In this document: positions 45,007 through 53,919 of the stretch, one piece after another
How the letters are laid out: each line of letters begins with the position of its first letter
Numbering within the stretch: the first letter of the stretch is position 1
Origin: Saccharibacillus qingshengii
GTDB taxonomy: Bacteria; Bacillota; Bacilli; Paenibacillales; Paenibacillaceae
DNA: 64,000 bases
Assembly: GCF_013185195.1 (NCBI RefSeq)
Contig: NZ_JAAZWC010000003.1
Coordinates: 1 to 64,000, forward strand
Reading direction: 5' to 3'
Position numbers and translations under genes: made by a program
The notes under the pieces: generated by a model
What the model saw: only the letters and a program-made list of their open reading frames with translations
The model's database searches: none
Told to the model about the DNA's origin: nothing

Positions 45007-46677
45007 ATGAGCATTCAGCTTCCGCCGCTGTTCGAGTCGCGTATGCGGCAATGGCTCGGCGGCGAATATGAAGAATTTATCGCCAGCTACGATCGTTCCC
45101 GCTATGTGGGACTGCGCGTCAATACGCTGAAGATCGGTCTGGACGAATTTCGGGCATCCAGTCCGTTCGCTTTGAGACCGATTCCCTGGTGCGAGACGGG
45201 GTTCTACATCGACGAGAATGAACGTCCGGGCAAGCATCCTTATTATCATACGGGACTGTATTACATCCAGGAGCCTAGCGCCATGGAGCCGGTCGAAGCC
45301 CTGCGCGTCTCTCCGGGCGACCGGGTACTGGATTTGTGCGCCGCTCCGGGCGGCAAATCCACGCAGATTGCCGCGAAGCTTCGCGGCAAAGGCGTGCTGG
45401 TTACCAACGATATCAGTATGGAGCGCACCAAAGCCCTGGCCAAAAACATCGAAATGAGCGGGGTACGCAATGCGGTTGTGCTGAACGAAACACCGGAGCG
45501 GATCGCGGAGAAGTTCCCGGCCTATTTCGACAAGATTCTGGTCGATGCGCCGTGTTCGGGCGAAGGCATGTTCCGCAAAGACCCCGACGCGGTCCGTCAA
45601 TGGGAGAAGCATTCGGTGGAAGTCTGCACCGTGATGCAGCGCGATATTCTGGATACGGTCGCTTCGATGCTGGCGCCCGGCGGACGTATCGTGTATTCGA
45701 CGTGCACGTTCTCGCCCGAAGAGAACGAGGCCATGATCGCGCTGTTTCTCGCGCGCCATCCGGACTTTGCCGTTGGCGAGCTGCCGCACTCGCCGCTGTT
45801 TGCGCCGGGGCGGCCGGAATGGACGGCCGGCCTGATCGAGAGCGGCGGCGGGCTGTCGCCGCTGCTGCACGAGGCGGCCGAAAACGGAGGGCCGCTGCTC
45901 TCTGCGCGGCCCGAAGCGCTCGCGCAGACGGCGCGGGCGGCGCGTATCTGGCCGCATCTCGCCGAAGGCGAAGGGCATTTCGTGTGCGTGCTGGAGCACA
46001 CGGGAGAACAAGCGGCGCAGCCCGGCAGCGCCGCCGCTTCCCCCGGCCCGGTGATCGGGGCCGGAGAACCGCTGCCGGCCGAGTCTCCGGCCGGCCTGCG
46101 CAGAACCGGCGGCCCCGCTTCGCCGGGCCGCACAAGCGGCCGCGCCGCTTCGCCGCGCCGCGAAGACAAGTCCGCGCGCCAGGCTCGCGGACGACGCAAG
46201 GACGCCTATATCCGCGAGGAGGCGTCCGAAGAAAGCGTGCGCCGCGTATGCCTCGACTTCCTGGCGGCACAGTTGACCGCGCCGCTGCGCGGCACGCTGC
46301 TGATCTCCGGCGGCTATGCGTACGCCTGTCCGGTAGAGCCCGAGCGGCTGCGCGGGCTCAAAGTGCGCCGTTCCGGTTTTCAGCTCGGCATGGTCAATGC
46401 GGGCGGACGGTTCGTGCCGTCCAACGCTTTGGCCGCCGCATTGACACCGGGCGAGTCGGTCCGTTCGGTAAATCTGTCTTCCGCCCTTCCCGAAGCCGTC
46501 TCGTACCTCAAAGGCGAGACGCTGACTTTTGGCGAAGAACGGATCGACCGCTCCGACAAGGCGGACAGCAAAGGTTATGTGCTTGTAACGATCGACGGAT
46601 GTTCCGCCGGTTGGGGGAAATGGGCCGCGGGCGTACTGAAAAACGAATATCCGGCAGGATGGAGATGGAACGGATGA
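45007..46677 (+). CDS. rsmF: rRNA (cytosine-C5-)-methyltransferase, RsmF type
   Basis: 556 residues. SAM-dependent RNA m5C methyltransferase: CAAPGGKST (111-119), catalytic Cys233 (STCTFSPEEN) and release Cys183 (DAPCSGEG). A low-complexity Ala/Pro/Arg insert (about 330-400) precedes the C-terminal PUA-like RNA-binding domain. Length is longer than usual because of the insert. Overlaps rsuA by 4 nt. Confidence 0.9.
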   Translation: MSIQLPPLFESRMRQWLGGEYEEFIASYDRSRYVGLRVNTLKIGLDEFRASSPFALRPIPWCETGFYIDENERPGKHPYYHTGLYYIQEPSAMEPVEALRVSPGDRVLDLCAAPGGKSTQIAAKLRGKGVLVTNDISMERTKALAKNIEMSGVRNAVVLNETPERIAEKFPAYFDKILVDAPCSGEGMFRKDPDAVRQWEKHSVEVCTVMQRDILDTVASMLAPGGRIVYSTCTFSPEENEAMIALFLARHPDFAVGELPHSPLFAPGRPEWTAGLIESGGGLSPLLHEAAENGGPLLSARPEALAQTARAARIWPHLAEGEGHFVCVLEHTGEQAAQPGSAAASPGPVIGAGEPLPAESPAGLRRTGGPASPGRTSGRAASPRREDKSARQARGRRKDAYIREEASEESVRRVCLDFLAAQLTAPLRGTLLISGGYAYACPVEPERLRGLKVRRSGFQLGMVNAGGRFVPSNALAAALTPGESVRSVNLSSALPEAVSYLKGETLTFGEERIDRSDKADSKGYVLVTIDGCSAGWGKWAAGVLKNEYPAGWRWNG

Positions 46678-47435
46678 ACAAAGAAACCAACAAAAAAAGC
46701 GGCAAAAAGCTGCGTGTCGACAAAATCTTGTCCCATCTGGGTCTGGCTACGCGCAGCGAAAGCAAGAAGCTGGCCAAACAAGGACGCATTACAGTCGACG
46801 GCCAGCCGATCAAAGACACGGGACTGCAGGTCGATCCCGAAACGGCGGCAATCGAGCTTGACGGCCAGGCCGTGCGCTACCGGGAGTTTGTCTATCTGCT
46901 GCTCAACAAACCGCAGGATGTGGTCTCGGCTACCGAAGACAAATGGGATCGGACCGTTATCGACCTGCTTGATCCCGAATATCTGGCTTTTGAACTGTTC
47001 CCCGTCGGCCGGCTGGACAAAGACACCGAAGGCCTGCTGCTGCTGACCAATGACGGCCAGCTGGCGCATGAGCTGCTGTCCCCGCGCAAACACGTGCCCA
47101 AGACGTATGAGGCGATCGTGCTGGGTGCGGTCGACGAAGCGGATGCGGACGCGTTCAGAGCTGGCGTTACGCTGGATGACGGCTATCAGACAATGCCGGC
47201 GGAACTGGAAATCGTGCGGCGCTACGAATCGGAAGGCGCAGACCACGCCGAGATTCGTCTGACGATCAAGGAAGGCAAGTTCCATCAGGTGAAGCGGATG
47301 TTCGAAGCCGTAGGCAAACAGGTCGTCTTCCTCAAAAGGATCTCGATGGGTACACTCGTACTCGATCCGCAGCTTGAGCTGGGGGAGTACCGCGAACTCA
47401 GCGAAGAAGAGCTTGCGAGCCTGCGCGGGGAATAA
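46674..47435 (+). CDS. rsuA: 16S rRNA pseudouridine(516) synthase
   Basis: 253 residues from ATG 46674 (ATGA overlap; two earlier in-frame ATGs at 46659 and 46665 are possible). S4-like domain (LRVDKILSHLGLATRSESKKL), then catalytic GRLDKDTEGLLLLTNDG with the nucleophilic Asp, LNKPQDVVSAT and KEGKFHQVKRM. RsuA group by sequence. Coupled with rsmF, so the pair modifies 16S rRNA. Confidence 0.92.
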   Translation: MNKETNKKSGKKLRVDKILSHLGLATRSESKKLAKQGRITVDGQPIKDTGLQVDPETAAIELDGQAVRYREFVYLLLNKPQDVVSATEDKWDRTVIDLLDPEYLAFELFPVGRLDKDTEGLLLLTNDGQLAHELLSPRKHVPKTYEAIVLGAVDEADADAFRAGVTLDDGYQTMPAELEIVRRYESEGADHAEIRLTIKEGKFHQVKRMFEAVGKQVVFLKRISMGTLVLDPQLELGEYRELSEEELASLRGE

Positions 47436-47540
47436 GCGTTTGGGAAACAGGTTCACGCCTGCTTACCCTTTACCTTTGGCTCCCTTGTGGGCTATCATCA
47501 ATAGAAGGAACGCGTGACGCGCGGAAGGGGGAGACTGGCT

Positions 47541-48683
47541 GTGAGATTGCTTCAAGCTTTATTTTTTCCGCCCGAACAGCCGGGGGGCGTATCATCGATG
47601 ATCCCGCATCTGCAGGAGAAGTTTTCTTCGGCCCGCTGGGAAATGGAGATTTTTTCGCTGCCCAAGCGGATTCGGGGCAAAGGGCGGGAAGAGGTCGTAT
47701 TCGAAACCTTCGATTGGAAGCAGTACGCTGACAGTCCCATCGTGCAGAAATATATGCAGACGTACCGCGATTATTTGTGGTGGACGCGTCTCAGACTGCA
47801 GAAGCCTTACGATTTGATCCATGCGCATCATCCGATTGCCGCGCTTGTCATGAAGACGGTATTTCCCGATACTCCGGTTCTGCAGACGACACACTCCAGC
47901 TACGAGCGGGAGCTGATCCTGAACGGCAAGATCGAAGAAGGCGGGATCGAACATCAATTTTTGGTCTCCATCTACCGGGAACTTGAGGTCAAGACGCAGC
48001 AGCTGATTACCGTATCGGAAGCTTTCCGGCGTTATATGGGACTGTATATCGATCACCCCGAGCGGATCAAGATCATGCCGAACGGTTACGACGAGCGCCG
48101 GTTCAAGCCGGTTCCGCACGAGAACGAAGTGCCGCAGCTGATGGCTGTCTGCCGCCTCGTGCCGGCCAAAGGGCTGGATGTGCTGCTTCGGGCCTGCGCG
48201 CTGCTCAAAGAGCGAAACAGTCCGTATGTGCTGCATCTGATCGGAGACGGTCCTTCCAGGCAGGAATTGGAGCAGTTGGCCCAGGACCTTGGCGTTTATG
48301 ACGATACGATTTTTTACGGATATACGCTGCACCCGGAAGAGTTCATGCCCTTTTTCGATATTTTTGTACTGCCGTCACGGGCGGAAGCTTTCGGTTCGGT
48401 ATTTGCCGAAGCGGCGCTCTGCTGTCTGGCGCTGGTCGGAACGAGCGTCGGCGGCGTGCCCGAGCAGATCGAACACGGCGTCAACGGTTTGCTCGTGCCG
48501 TCGGACGATCCGGAGGCGCTGGCCGATGCGCTCGAGCAGGTCATCGGCGATCCGGCTTATCGCTATGAATTGGCCCGTACAGCCTGCGAAAAAGCCAAAT
48601 CGCATTATTCGCTCAACCGGGTGGCGATCGAACTCAAACGTCTGTATTTGAGCTACGAAGGACGCAGCCGTCAGCCGATGTGA
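47541..48683 (+). CDS. Glycosyltransferase family 4 protein
   Basis: 380 residues from GTG 47541, 7 nt after GGGGGAG. GT-B fold: N-terminal FFPPEQPGGV, DLIHAHHPIAA, and a C-terminal domain with CRLVPAKGLD, LIGDGP and the E-x7-E motif (SRAEAFGSVFAEA). It transfers a sugar from an activated donor. Acceptor unknown; no capsule cluster nearby. Confidence 0.9.
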   Translation: MRLLQALFFPPEQPGGVSSMIPHLQEKFSSARWEMEIFSLPKRIRGKGREEVVFETFDWKQYADSPIVQKYMQTYRDYLWWTRLRLQKPYDLIHAHHPIAALVMKTVFPDTPVLQTTHSSYERELILNGKIEEGGIEHQFLVSIYRELEVKTQQLITVSEAFRRYMGLYIDHPERIKIMPNGYDERRFKPVPHENEVPQLMAVCRLVPAKGLDVLLRACALLKERNSPYVLHLIGDGPSRQELEQLAQDLGVYDDTIFYGYTLHPEEFMPFFDIFVLPSRAEAFGSVFAEAALCCLALVGTSVGGVPEQIEHGVNGLLVPSDDPEALADALEQVIGDPAYRYELARTACEKAKSHYSLNRVAIELKRLYLSYEGRSRQPM

Positions 48684-48726
48684 AGCGCAAAGACACGGAT
48701 TTTCGGACCGGACATGCAGTGTCACC

Positions 48727-48755
48727 TTGAAAAAAGCAAAACAAAATGCTATTTT
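48727..48755 (+). promoter_or_regulatory. Promoter of xpt
   Basis: TTGAAA (48727-48732), 17 bp, TATTTT (48750-48755). No purine riboswitch is visible in the 114-nt intergenic region. Confidence 0.55.
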
Positions 48756-48797
48756 TACGAAAACATATGAAAATGCAGGACCGGGAGGGTTGAGGCT

Positions 48798-49370
48798 GTG
48801 GAAGAGTTAAAAGAACGGATCAAGCGCGAAGGCGTAATTGCCTCGCAGCAGGTGCTGAAACTGGATGCGATTCTGAATCATCAGGTCGATCCCGCGCTGA
48901 CGATGGAAATGGGCCGGACGTTTGCCGCCCGCTTTGCGGCAGAAGGAGTAACCAAAGTAGTAACGATCGAATCTTCCGGTATTCCGGTAGCTTTTGCCGT
49001 GGCGCTTGAACTCGGGGTGCCGATGATCTTCGCCCGCCGCAAGAAAACATTGTTGGCGGACCCCGATTCCTATGTGGAGCGAGTCCCTTCCTTTACAAAA
49101 GGAATCGTGACCGATTTAATGCTGCCCAAACGGTTTATTAACACAGAAGACAAGGTTTTGCTTATCGATGACATTATCGCCAACGGCGATGCCGCACGCG
49201 GACTCGTCAAAATTATCCGCTCGTCGGAAGCGACGCTGGTGGGTGTAGGTATTGTAGTGGAGAAGTGTTTCCAATCCGGGGCTCAAAGTTTGCGCGATCA
49301 GGGAATTCGCTTGGAATCCCTGGTGCGTATCCAGTCGCTTGGAGAAGACGGGATCGTTTTTGCGGACTGA
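48798..49370 (+). CDS. xpt: Xanthine phosphoribosyltransferase
   Basis: 190 residues from GTG 48798, with GGGAGG upstream. Salvages xanthine to XMP. PRPP motif VLLIDDIIANGDAA (about 121-134), TIESSGIPVA and a C-terminal LESLVRIQSL. In Bacillus subtilis xpt is led by a guanine riboswitch and paired with pbuX; both are absent here. Confidence 0.95.
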   Translation: MEELKERIKREGVIASQQVLKLDAILNHQVDPALTMEMGRTFAARFAAEGVTKVVTIESSGIPVAFAVALELGVPMIFARRKKTLLADPDSYVERVPSFTKGIVTDLMLPKRFINTEDKVLLIDDIIANGDAARGLVKIIRSSEATLVGVGIVVEKCFQSGAQSLRDQGIRLESLVRIQSLGEDGIVFAD

Positions 49371-49401
49371 AGAAATTTGGAGCGAAAGCTACATTTCCTG
49401 C

Positions 49402-49430
49402 TTTACCCCTCCGATAATGTTACGTATAAT
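49402..49430 (+). promoter_or_regulatory. Promoter upstream of 49463 gene
   Basis: TTTACC (49402-49407), 17 bp, TATAAT (49425-49430). Confidence 0.7.
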
Positions 49431-49462
49431 ATCTTGTAAGTAGGGAGAGGAGGAAGACGAAG

Positions 49463-49792
49463 ATGAGCGATCAAACGGTAAACAGCGAATTTTTCATCCA
49501 AAAAGTCAATGAAGCCAAGGTACATTTCGAACGAGCTCTCGACTGTAAGCATACGGAATTTGATGACCTTTATCCCTATATGATTGAACATCCTCAATTT
49601 TTCTGGTACAAGCGATATGTTGCCTGGTCCGAACTTCTTACACTTGCCGATCTGTGTGAAGAACTGTCTTTCCCATGGAGAGAAGAATTTACGCCTCAGC
49701 AGGTCGAATATGTCGAACAGCGCGTGATGTCGGCCAAAGTGCTCGACTTCTGGTTTGAAAATACGGATTCGAAAGAACATGCCCAGCGCTGA
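49463..49792 (+). CDS. Hypothetical protein, 109 aa
   Basis: GGAGAGGAGG precedes ATG 49463. Soluble and acidic, with many aromatics (EHPQFFWYKRYVAW, VLDFWFENTD). Mostly helical. Family unknown. It has its own promoter and terminator. Confidence 0.7.
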   Translation: MSDQTVNSEFFIQKVNEAKVHFERALDCKHTEFDDLYPYMIEHPQFFWYKRYVAWSELLTLADLCEELSFPWREEFTPQQVEYVEQRVMSAKVLDFWFENTDSKEHAQR

Positions 49793-49838
49793 CGGACCTT
49801 GGGTTCGGGGCTGAAATTGCGGTACGTTTTGTAGAACG

Positions 49839-49872
49839 GCCCGTTTGCGCCCGATGCGCGAACGGGCTTTTT
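49839..49872 (+). terminator. Intrinsic terminator
   Basis: GCCCGTT (49839-49845) and AACGGGC (49861-49867) with inner TGCGC/GCGC; T5. Confidence 0.8.
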
Positions 49873-49913
49873 GGATTGAACGAAAAAGTGCCGATACCAA
49901 GGAGGAATGCCCC

Positions 49914-50162
49914 ATGCTCAGCGACGAGCAGTTGAATGCTTACCGGGTGTCCGGAGAAAAAGTTCGGGTCGTACGCGACGGATTAAAAGAAAACGATATC
50001 CGGGGCATTGTGGTGGCCTGGGACGATACCCACGTGTTGATTCGCCGACCGAACCGCAACGTGGTGAAGCTGGATCGGAACTACGCGATTCAACCTTCCA
50101 AGGAAGAGCGGATCGACCTGCTGGCGGAAGATCCGAAGCAGGAAGAAAATAGCGATCAATAG
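49914..50162 (+). CDS. Small beta-rich protein, possible Sm-like fold
   Basis: 82 residues from ATG 49914, 8 nt after AAGGAGG. A short N-terminal helix (MLSDEQLNAYR) is followed by five strand-like segments: EKVRVVRDG, DIRGIVVAWD, THVLIRRP, RNVVKLDRN, YAIQP. Helix plus five strands, with G-x-V-x-x-(F/W)-D in the middle, is reminiscent of Hfq/Sm proteins. It is not close to canonical Hfq and lacks its YKHA motif. Function unknown. Confidence 0.6.
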   Translation: MLSDEQLNAYRVSGEKVRVVRDGLKENDIRGIVVAWDDTHVLIRRPNRNVVKLDRNYAIQPSKEERIDLLAEDPKQEENSDQ

Positions 50163-50223
50163 ACCGATTCGAACAGACGGAGACCGGTAGGTCGGATCTT
50201 CTAGAAAAAGGGACCGAATGACA

Positions 50224-50266
50224 AAAGCCCGCCTTGTGCCGGAATATCCGGTACAGGGCGGGCTTT
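50224..50266. terminator. Bidirectional terminator hairpin
   Basis: AAAGCCCGCC (50224-50233) and GGCGGGCTTT (50257-50266) enclosing CCGG/CCGG. Confidence 0.75.
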
Positions 50267-50358
50267 GTCTGGTGAAAAAGGGAGTTTATGAATCATTCCT
50301 GTCTGTCGGCTGAACGCTGGGGGGAGCGAAGCAGATCGACAGACCGGAGAGGGGGGAT

Positions 50359-50850
50359 TTAGGCATAGGCTCCGGCCGAATAAGGGCGGGCAGGTTTCTT
50401 GGCGGCATGGGTTCCGGCACCGGCAGAATGGGCATAGCCCCGTGTCGGAGCTGCGGAATGGCGGCCGGAATCGGTTACGATCGGGGCCGATTCGAGGCCC
50501 ATATAAGCCCGCATCCGCAGATCGGCTTCCTTGCGGAAAGGCTCGCGGTCGATATGCATCGCGCCGTGAAGGCCGCGGCAGAGATAATCGGCGTCAACGC
50601 CGCCGTCCGTATGCTTGATTTCGCAGATGCGGATATGACGCTTCTTGAATTCGCGCCGGATGCCCGACAACAGCACGGCCGCACATTTCGAAGCGCTCCG
50701 GATCATCTCGGTATATAAAGGGGAAGCCTGCATCGGCGCATCGGACTCCAGCTTCTTGGCATCATTGTCGAATACTTTCAAAATATGAGTCAGCAGCAGA
50801 TAACTTTTGATCAGTGAAAGTTCGTCTCGGGTCGTCTGTGCAGCGGTCAT
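50359..50850 (-). CDS. Hypothetical protein, 163 aa
   Basis: ATG 50850 follows AAGGTGG at normal spacing (in-frame GTG 50862 possible). Helical N-terminal half (DELSLIKSYLLLTHIL, RSASKCAAVLLSGI), a middle CEIKHTDGGVDADYLCRG block, and an Ala/Gly/Ser/His-rich disordered tail. No signal peptide. Family not recognised. Confidence 0.65.
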   Translation of the reverse strand: MTAAQTTRDELSLIKSYLLLTHILKVFDNDAKKLESDAPMQASPLYTEMIRSASKCAAVLLSGIRREFKKRHIRICEIKHTDGGVDADYLCRGLHGAMHIDREPFRKEADLRMRAYMGLESAPIVTDSGRHSAAPTRGYAHSAGAGTHAAKKPARPYSAGAYA

Positions 50851-50939
50851 GCTCTTCACCACCTTGTAGGAACTTATGTTCTGTTTTTATTATAACCGAA
50901 CACATGTACGGTTGCAAGCGAATGTGGTTTTTTTATACA

Positions 50940-50969
50940 TTGACTTTTTTTGAAATAACATGATATGAT
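50940..50969 (+). promoter_or_regulatory. Promoter of tRNA-Leu
   Basis: TTGACT (50940-50945), 18 bp, TATGAT (50964-50969). Confidence 0.65.
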
Positions 50970-51003
50970 CTAACTTTTCGCCGTAACAGGCGCATTTGAA
51001 TGA

Positions 51004-51087
<84 letters not shown>

Positions 51088-51097
51088 TCACGAATAG

Positions 51098-51143
51098 AAA
51101 GGTCCGTATTCCATGCTTCGGCAGAGGATACGGACCTTTTTTT
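51098..51143 (+). terminator. Terminator of tRNA-Leu
   Basis: 12-bp arms AAAGGTCCGTAT (51098-51109) and ATACGGACCTTT (51128-51139) with T-run. Confidence 0.9.
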
Positions 51144-51263
51144 GCGCCTTTCCGAGTTTGGACGGTTTTTTATGTATCGCTGCGTAAAATTCGTCATCTT
51201 CCGCCTTCTCCTTTGTCGTATAATGAAAGAAGTTAAAATTCATACAAAGTCACGAGGTGCACA

Positions 51264-53879
51264 ATGAGCGAGCGCATAATGGAATTGAATCGGATGGTCA
51301 GTGTATCTGCGGGCGGACACATTTTATATCTATACGACGATGCGGAGGCTTACGTCGATAATGCGTCCGCTTATTTGATCACGGGAGCGCAGGGCGGAGA
51401 CCTGGCCATTTTGATCGACACAGCGGAACGGATCGAGCAGATCCGCGGCCGCGTCTTCCTTGCGCTTGGCGAAGAAGAACAGAAGCGGGTCGTGTTTGTG
51501 GACGCGGACTATTTTTATGGCGTTCACGGCAGCTTCCATTATAAAAAAGTCATGAAACATTCCGAGGAGCTGCTGGGAAGTTATACGGACCGGATTCCGT
51601 CGATCCGTACCTGGGCCCATGTCGTCTGGAAAGACGAAGAAGGCGTCGAAAGCGAGTTGGAACATTTCGAAGGGCTGGCCGACCGGACCGTGCACGATCA
51701 TCGCATGATCTCGGTCTGCGCTTACGGCAGCGGTTCGATCAGTGCGGCGCTTCAGATCAAAATGCTGCGCCGGCACGACTATGTAATGACCGATAGCGAG
51801 CTTACCGGTACGGATCTGTCGGGTAAAAGCACGGGTGCGGTATTCCCTTCCCTGTCGGCCCAACGCGAAATGGACGAACGCAACCTGGATGCCCGCCGGC
51901 GCTTGGAAGAAACCGCGCGTCAGCTCGAGAATGTTATTGCCAATAATCTCGATCCGGTAGCTCTTTTTGACGAAAAGAACAAGCTGGTCAACGTCAACGC
52001 CGCTTTCGAGCGCGTGTTTGGCTGGTCGGCCGCGGAATTTGCGGGAGCAGGCGAATCGGAGCTTCGGGAGAAGATCGGGCTGCGGATTCTGCGCAAAGCC
52101 GAAGAGCATCATTCTTCCGAAGCGGGCATCCGGCCGGAAGCGGCGATCGATCCTTCGAAACGCACCGAAGCGACAGCCCGCACCCGCGGCGGCGGGTCGC
52201 TTGATCTGCTGCTGACCGCTTTTACGCTTGGCGAAGACGGCCGCCCGGGCGGTCACGCGGTGATCTATCGCGATATTACCGGTTTCCGCAGTTCCGAGCG
52301 TCTGCTGCAGGAATCGGTCGAACGGTATACGTCGCTTAAGAAGCACAATCACGATGCCGTATTTTCGATCGACAGACAAGGGCATGTCATCAATACGAAT
52401 CCGTCGGCCCAGCATTTGACGGGACTGACGATTGAAGAAATGATCGGCAGACGTTTTGACGAGTGGCTATCCGAAGGCACGCTTGACGATATCCTGGGCG
52501 GAACGCCGGCAGGCGAAGAACGAGGCTTCGCTTCGGTCCGGATCCGGCATACGGACGGCCGGGAGTCGGAAGTGCTGACCTCGACGGCTCCGATTATCGT
52601 AGGCGGGGAACGGGTCGGCTGTTATATTTTGGCCAAAGATATCACGGAGCAGAAACGGCTGCTGATCGAGAAACAGGCGGCGGAAGAAATGAACCGGGCC
52701 AAAAGCGAATTTCTCGCCGTCATGAGCCATGAGATCCGCACGCCGATGAACGGGGTCATCACGCTTACGGAGCTGCTGCTGGAGACCGAAGGGCTGAGCG
52801 ACGAACAGCGCGAATACGTGGAAGTGATCCGGCGCAGCGGCGATTCGCTGCTCAACATCGTAAACGATATTCTCGATTTCTCCAAGATCGAAGCAGGCAA
52901 GACGGAGCTTCAGCTTGAGCCCATGAATCTCCGGGAAGATGTGGCGCGTTCGTTCGATATTCTGCTGGCCGATTCGCGGGCGAAAAATCTGGAGCTGGGT
53001 TTGTCCGTCGCTCCGCGGCTGCCCGACATCGTGGTCGGCGATCCGAACAAACTGCGTCAGATTCTCGTCAACCTGGTCGGCAATGCCATCAAGTATACCG
53101 AGACCGGCGGCGTATTCGTTTCCGTGGATCAGGAAGACGACGCGCCGGAAGGAAGCCTGAGGCTTGTTTTCCGGATTCGCGATACGGGAATAGGAATTCC
53201 GGAAGAGCAGACGGAACATCTTTTTGATCCTTTTTACCAGCTGGATAACTTTATGACGCGCAAGTCCGAAGGGACGGGATTGGGTCTTGCGATTACCAAG
53301 AGACTGATCGAGCTGATGAACGGAAAGATCGGCGTCCGCTCGAAGCTTGGCGTCGGTTCCGTATTCCGGTTTACGATCGAAGTCGGTCTGCCGGATTTCG
53401 GCGCCGCCGAATCGACCGAAGATTCTGCTCCGCTTCCGGTTCTGCCGGATGACGAAGAACTGGCTCCGCTGCGGATTCTGGTTGCCGAAGACAACAAGAT
53501 CAACCAGCTCGTGATGGAGCGGCTGCTCCGAAGACTCGGTTACCGGGCGGATCTGGCCGAAGACGGCCGCCAGGCGGTCGAAGCTTTCGAACGTTCGGGG
53601 TACGATGTGATCCTGATGGATGTGCGCATGCCCGGAATGGACGGATTCGAAGCGACGAGGGAAATTCGGGAACGGTCGACGGAAAAGGGACGCCCGTACA
53701 TTATCGCGGTGACGGCCAACGCGCTTCGGGGAGACCGGGAACGCTGTCTGGAAGCCGGAATGGACGAGTACATGAACAAACCCGTCAATGCCAAACGTCT
53801 CTCCGGACTGCTCACGGAAGCGGAGAAGTGCGTTCGGCATTCCGGGAAAAATAATGGTAAGATAGTAGGCGAATCGTAA
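51264..53879 (+). CDS. Hybrid sensor histidine kinase (MEDS-PAS-PAS-HK-receiver)
   Basis: 871 residues, no transmembrane helix. N-terminal MEDS sensory domain (HILYLYDDAEAYVDNASAYL to about 200), two PAS domains (about 220-345 and 350-470), HisKA with phospho-His489 (SHEIRTPMNG), HATPase with NLVGNAIKY and GTGLGLAI, then a receiver domain with phospho-Asp786 (LMDVRMPGMDG). A cytoplasmic hybrid kinase with no output domain or adjacent response regulator; it may act through a phosphorelay. It ends 40 nt before pepV. Confidence 0.92.
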   Translation: MSERIMELNRMVSVSAGGHILYLYDDAEAYVDNASAYLITGAQGGDLAILIDTAERIEQIRGRVFLALGEEEQKRVVFVDADYFYGVHGSFHYKKVMKHSEELLGSYTDRIPSIRTWAHVVWKDEEGVESELEHFEGLADRTVHDHRMISVCAYGSGSISAALQIKMLRRHDYVMTDSELTGTDLSGKSTGAVFPSLSAQREMDERNLDARRRLEETARQLENVIANNLDPVALFDEKNKLVNVNAAFERVFGWSAAEFAGAGESELREKIGLRILRKAEEHHSSEAGIRPEAAIDPSKRTEATARTRGGGSLDLLLTAFTLGEDGRPGGHAVIYRDITGFRSSERLLQESVERYTSLKKHNHDAVFSIDRQGHVINTNPSAQHLTGLTIEEMIGRRFDEWLSEGTLDDILGGTPAGEERGFASVRIRHTDGRESEVLTSTAPIIVGGERVGCYILAKDITEQKRLLIEKQAAEEMNRAKSEFLAVMSHEIRTPMNGVITLTELLLETEGLSDEQREYVEVIRRSGDSLLNIVNDILDFSKIEAGKTELQLEPMNLREDVARSFDILLADSRAKNLELGLSVAPRLPDIVVGDPNKLRQILVNLVGNAIKYTETGGVFVSVDQEDDAPEGSLRLVFRIRDTGIGIPEEQTEHLFDPFYQLDNFMTRKSEGTGLGLAITKRLIELMNGKIGVRSKLGVGSVFRFTIEVGLPDFGAAESTEDSAPLPVLPDDEELAPLRILVAEDNKINQLVMERLLRRLGYRADLAEDGRQAVEAFERSGYDVILMDVRMPGMDGFEATREIRERSTEKGRPYIIAVTANALRGDRERCLEAGMDEYMNKPVNAKRLSGLLTEAEKCVRHSGKNNGKIVGES

Positions 53880-53919
53880 AGCTTGTTAAACGGATAGACA
53901 CCTTGAGGAGGACAGACGG

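Noticed and set aside
45336-46673. Long open frame upstream of and in frame with rsuA
   Set aside because: It overlaps rsmF in another frame and is rich in Arg and Ala, typical of a shadow. rsuA proper begins at about 46674.
48684-48797. Purine riboswitch before xpt
   Set aside because: The intergenic region is short and AT-rich, and none of the conserved three-way-junction bases of the guanine riboswitch were found.
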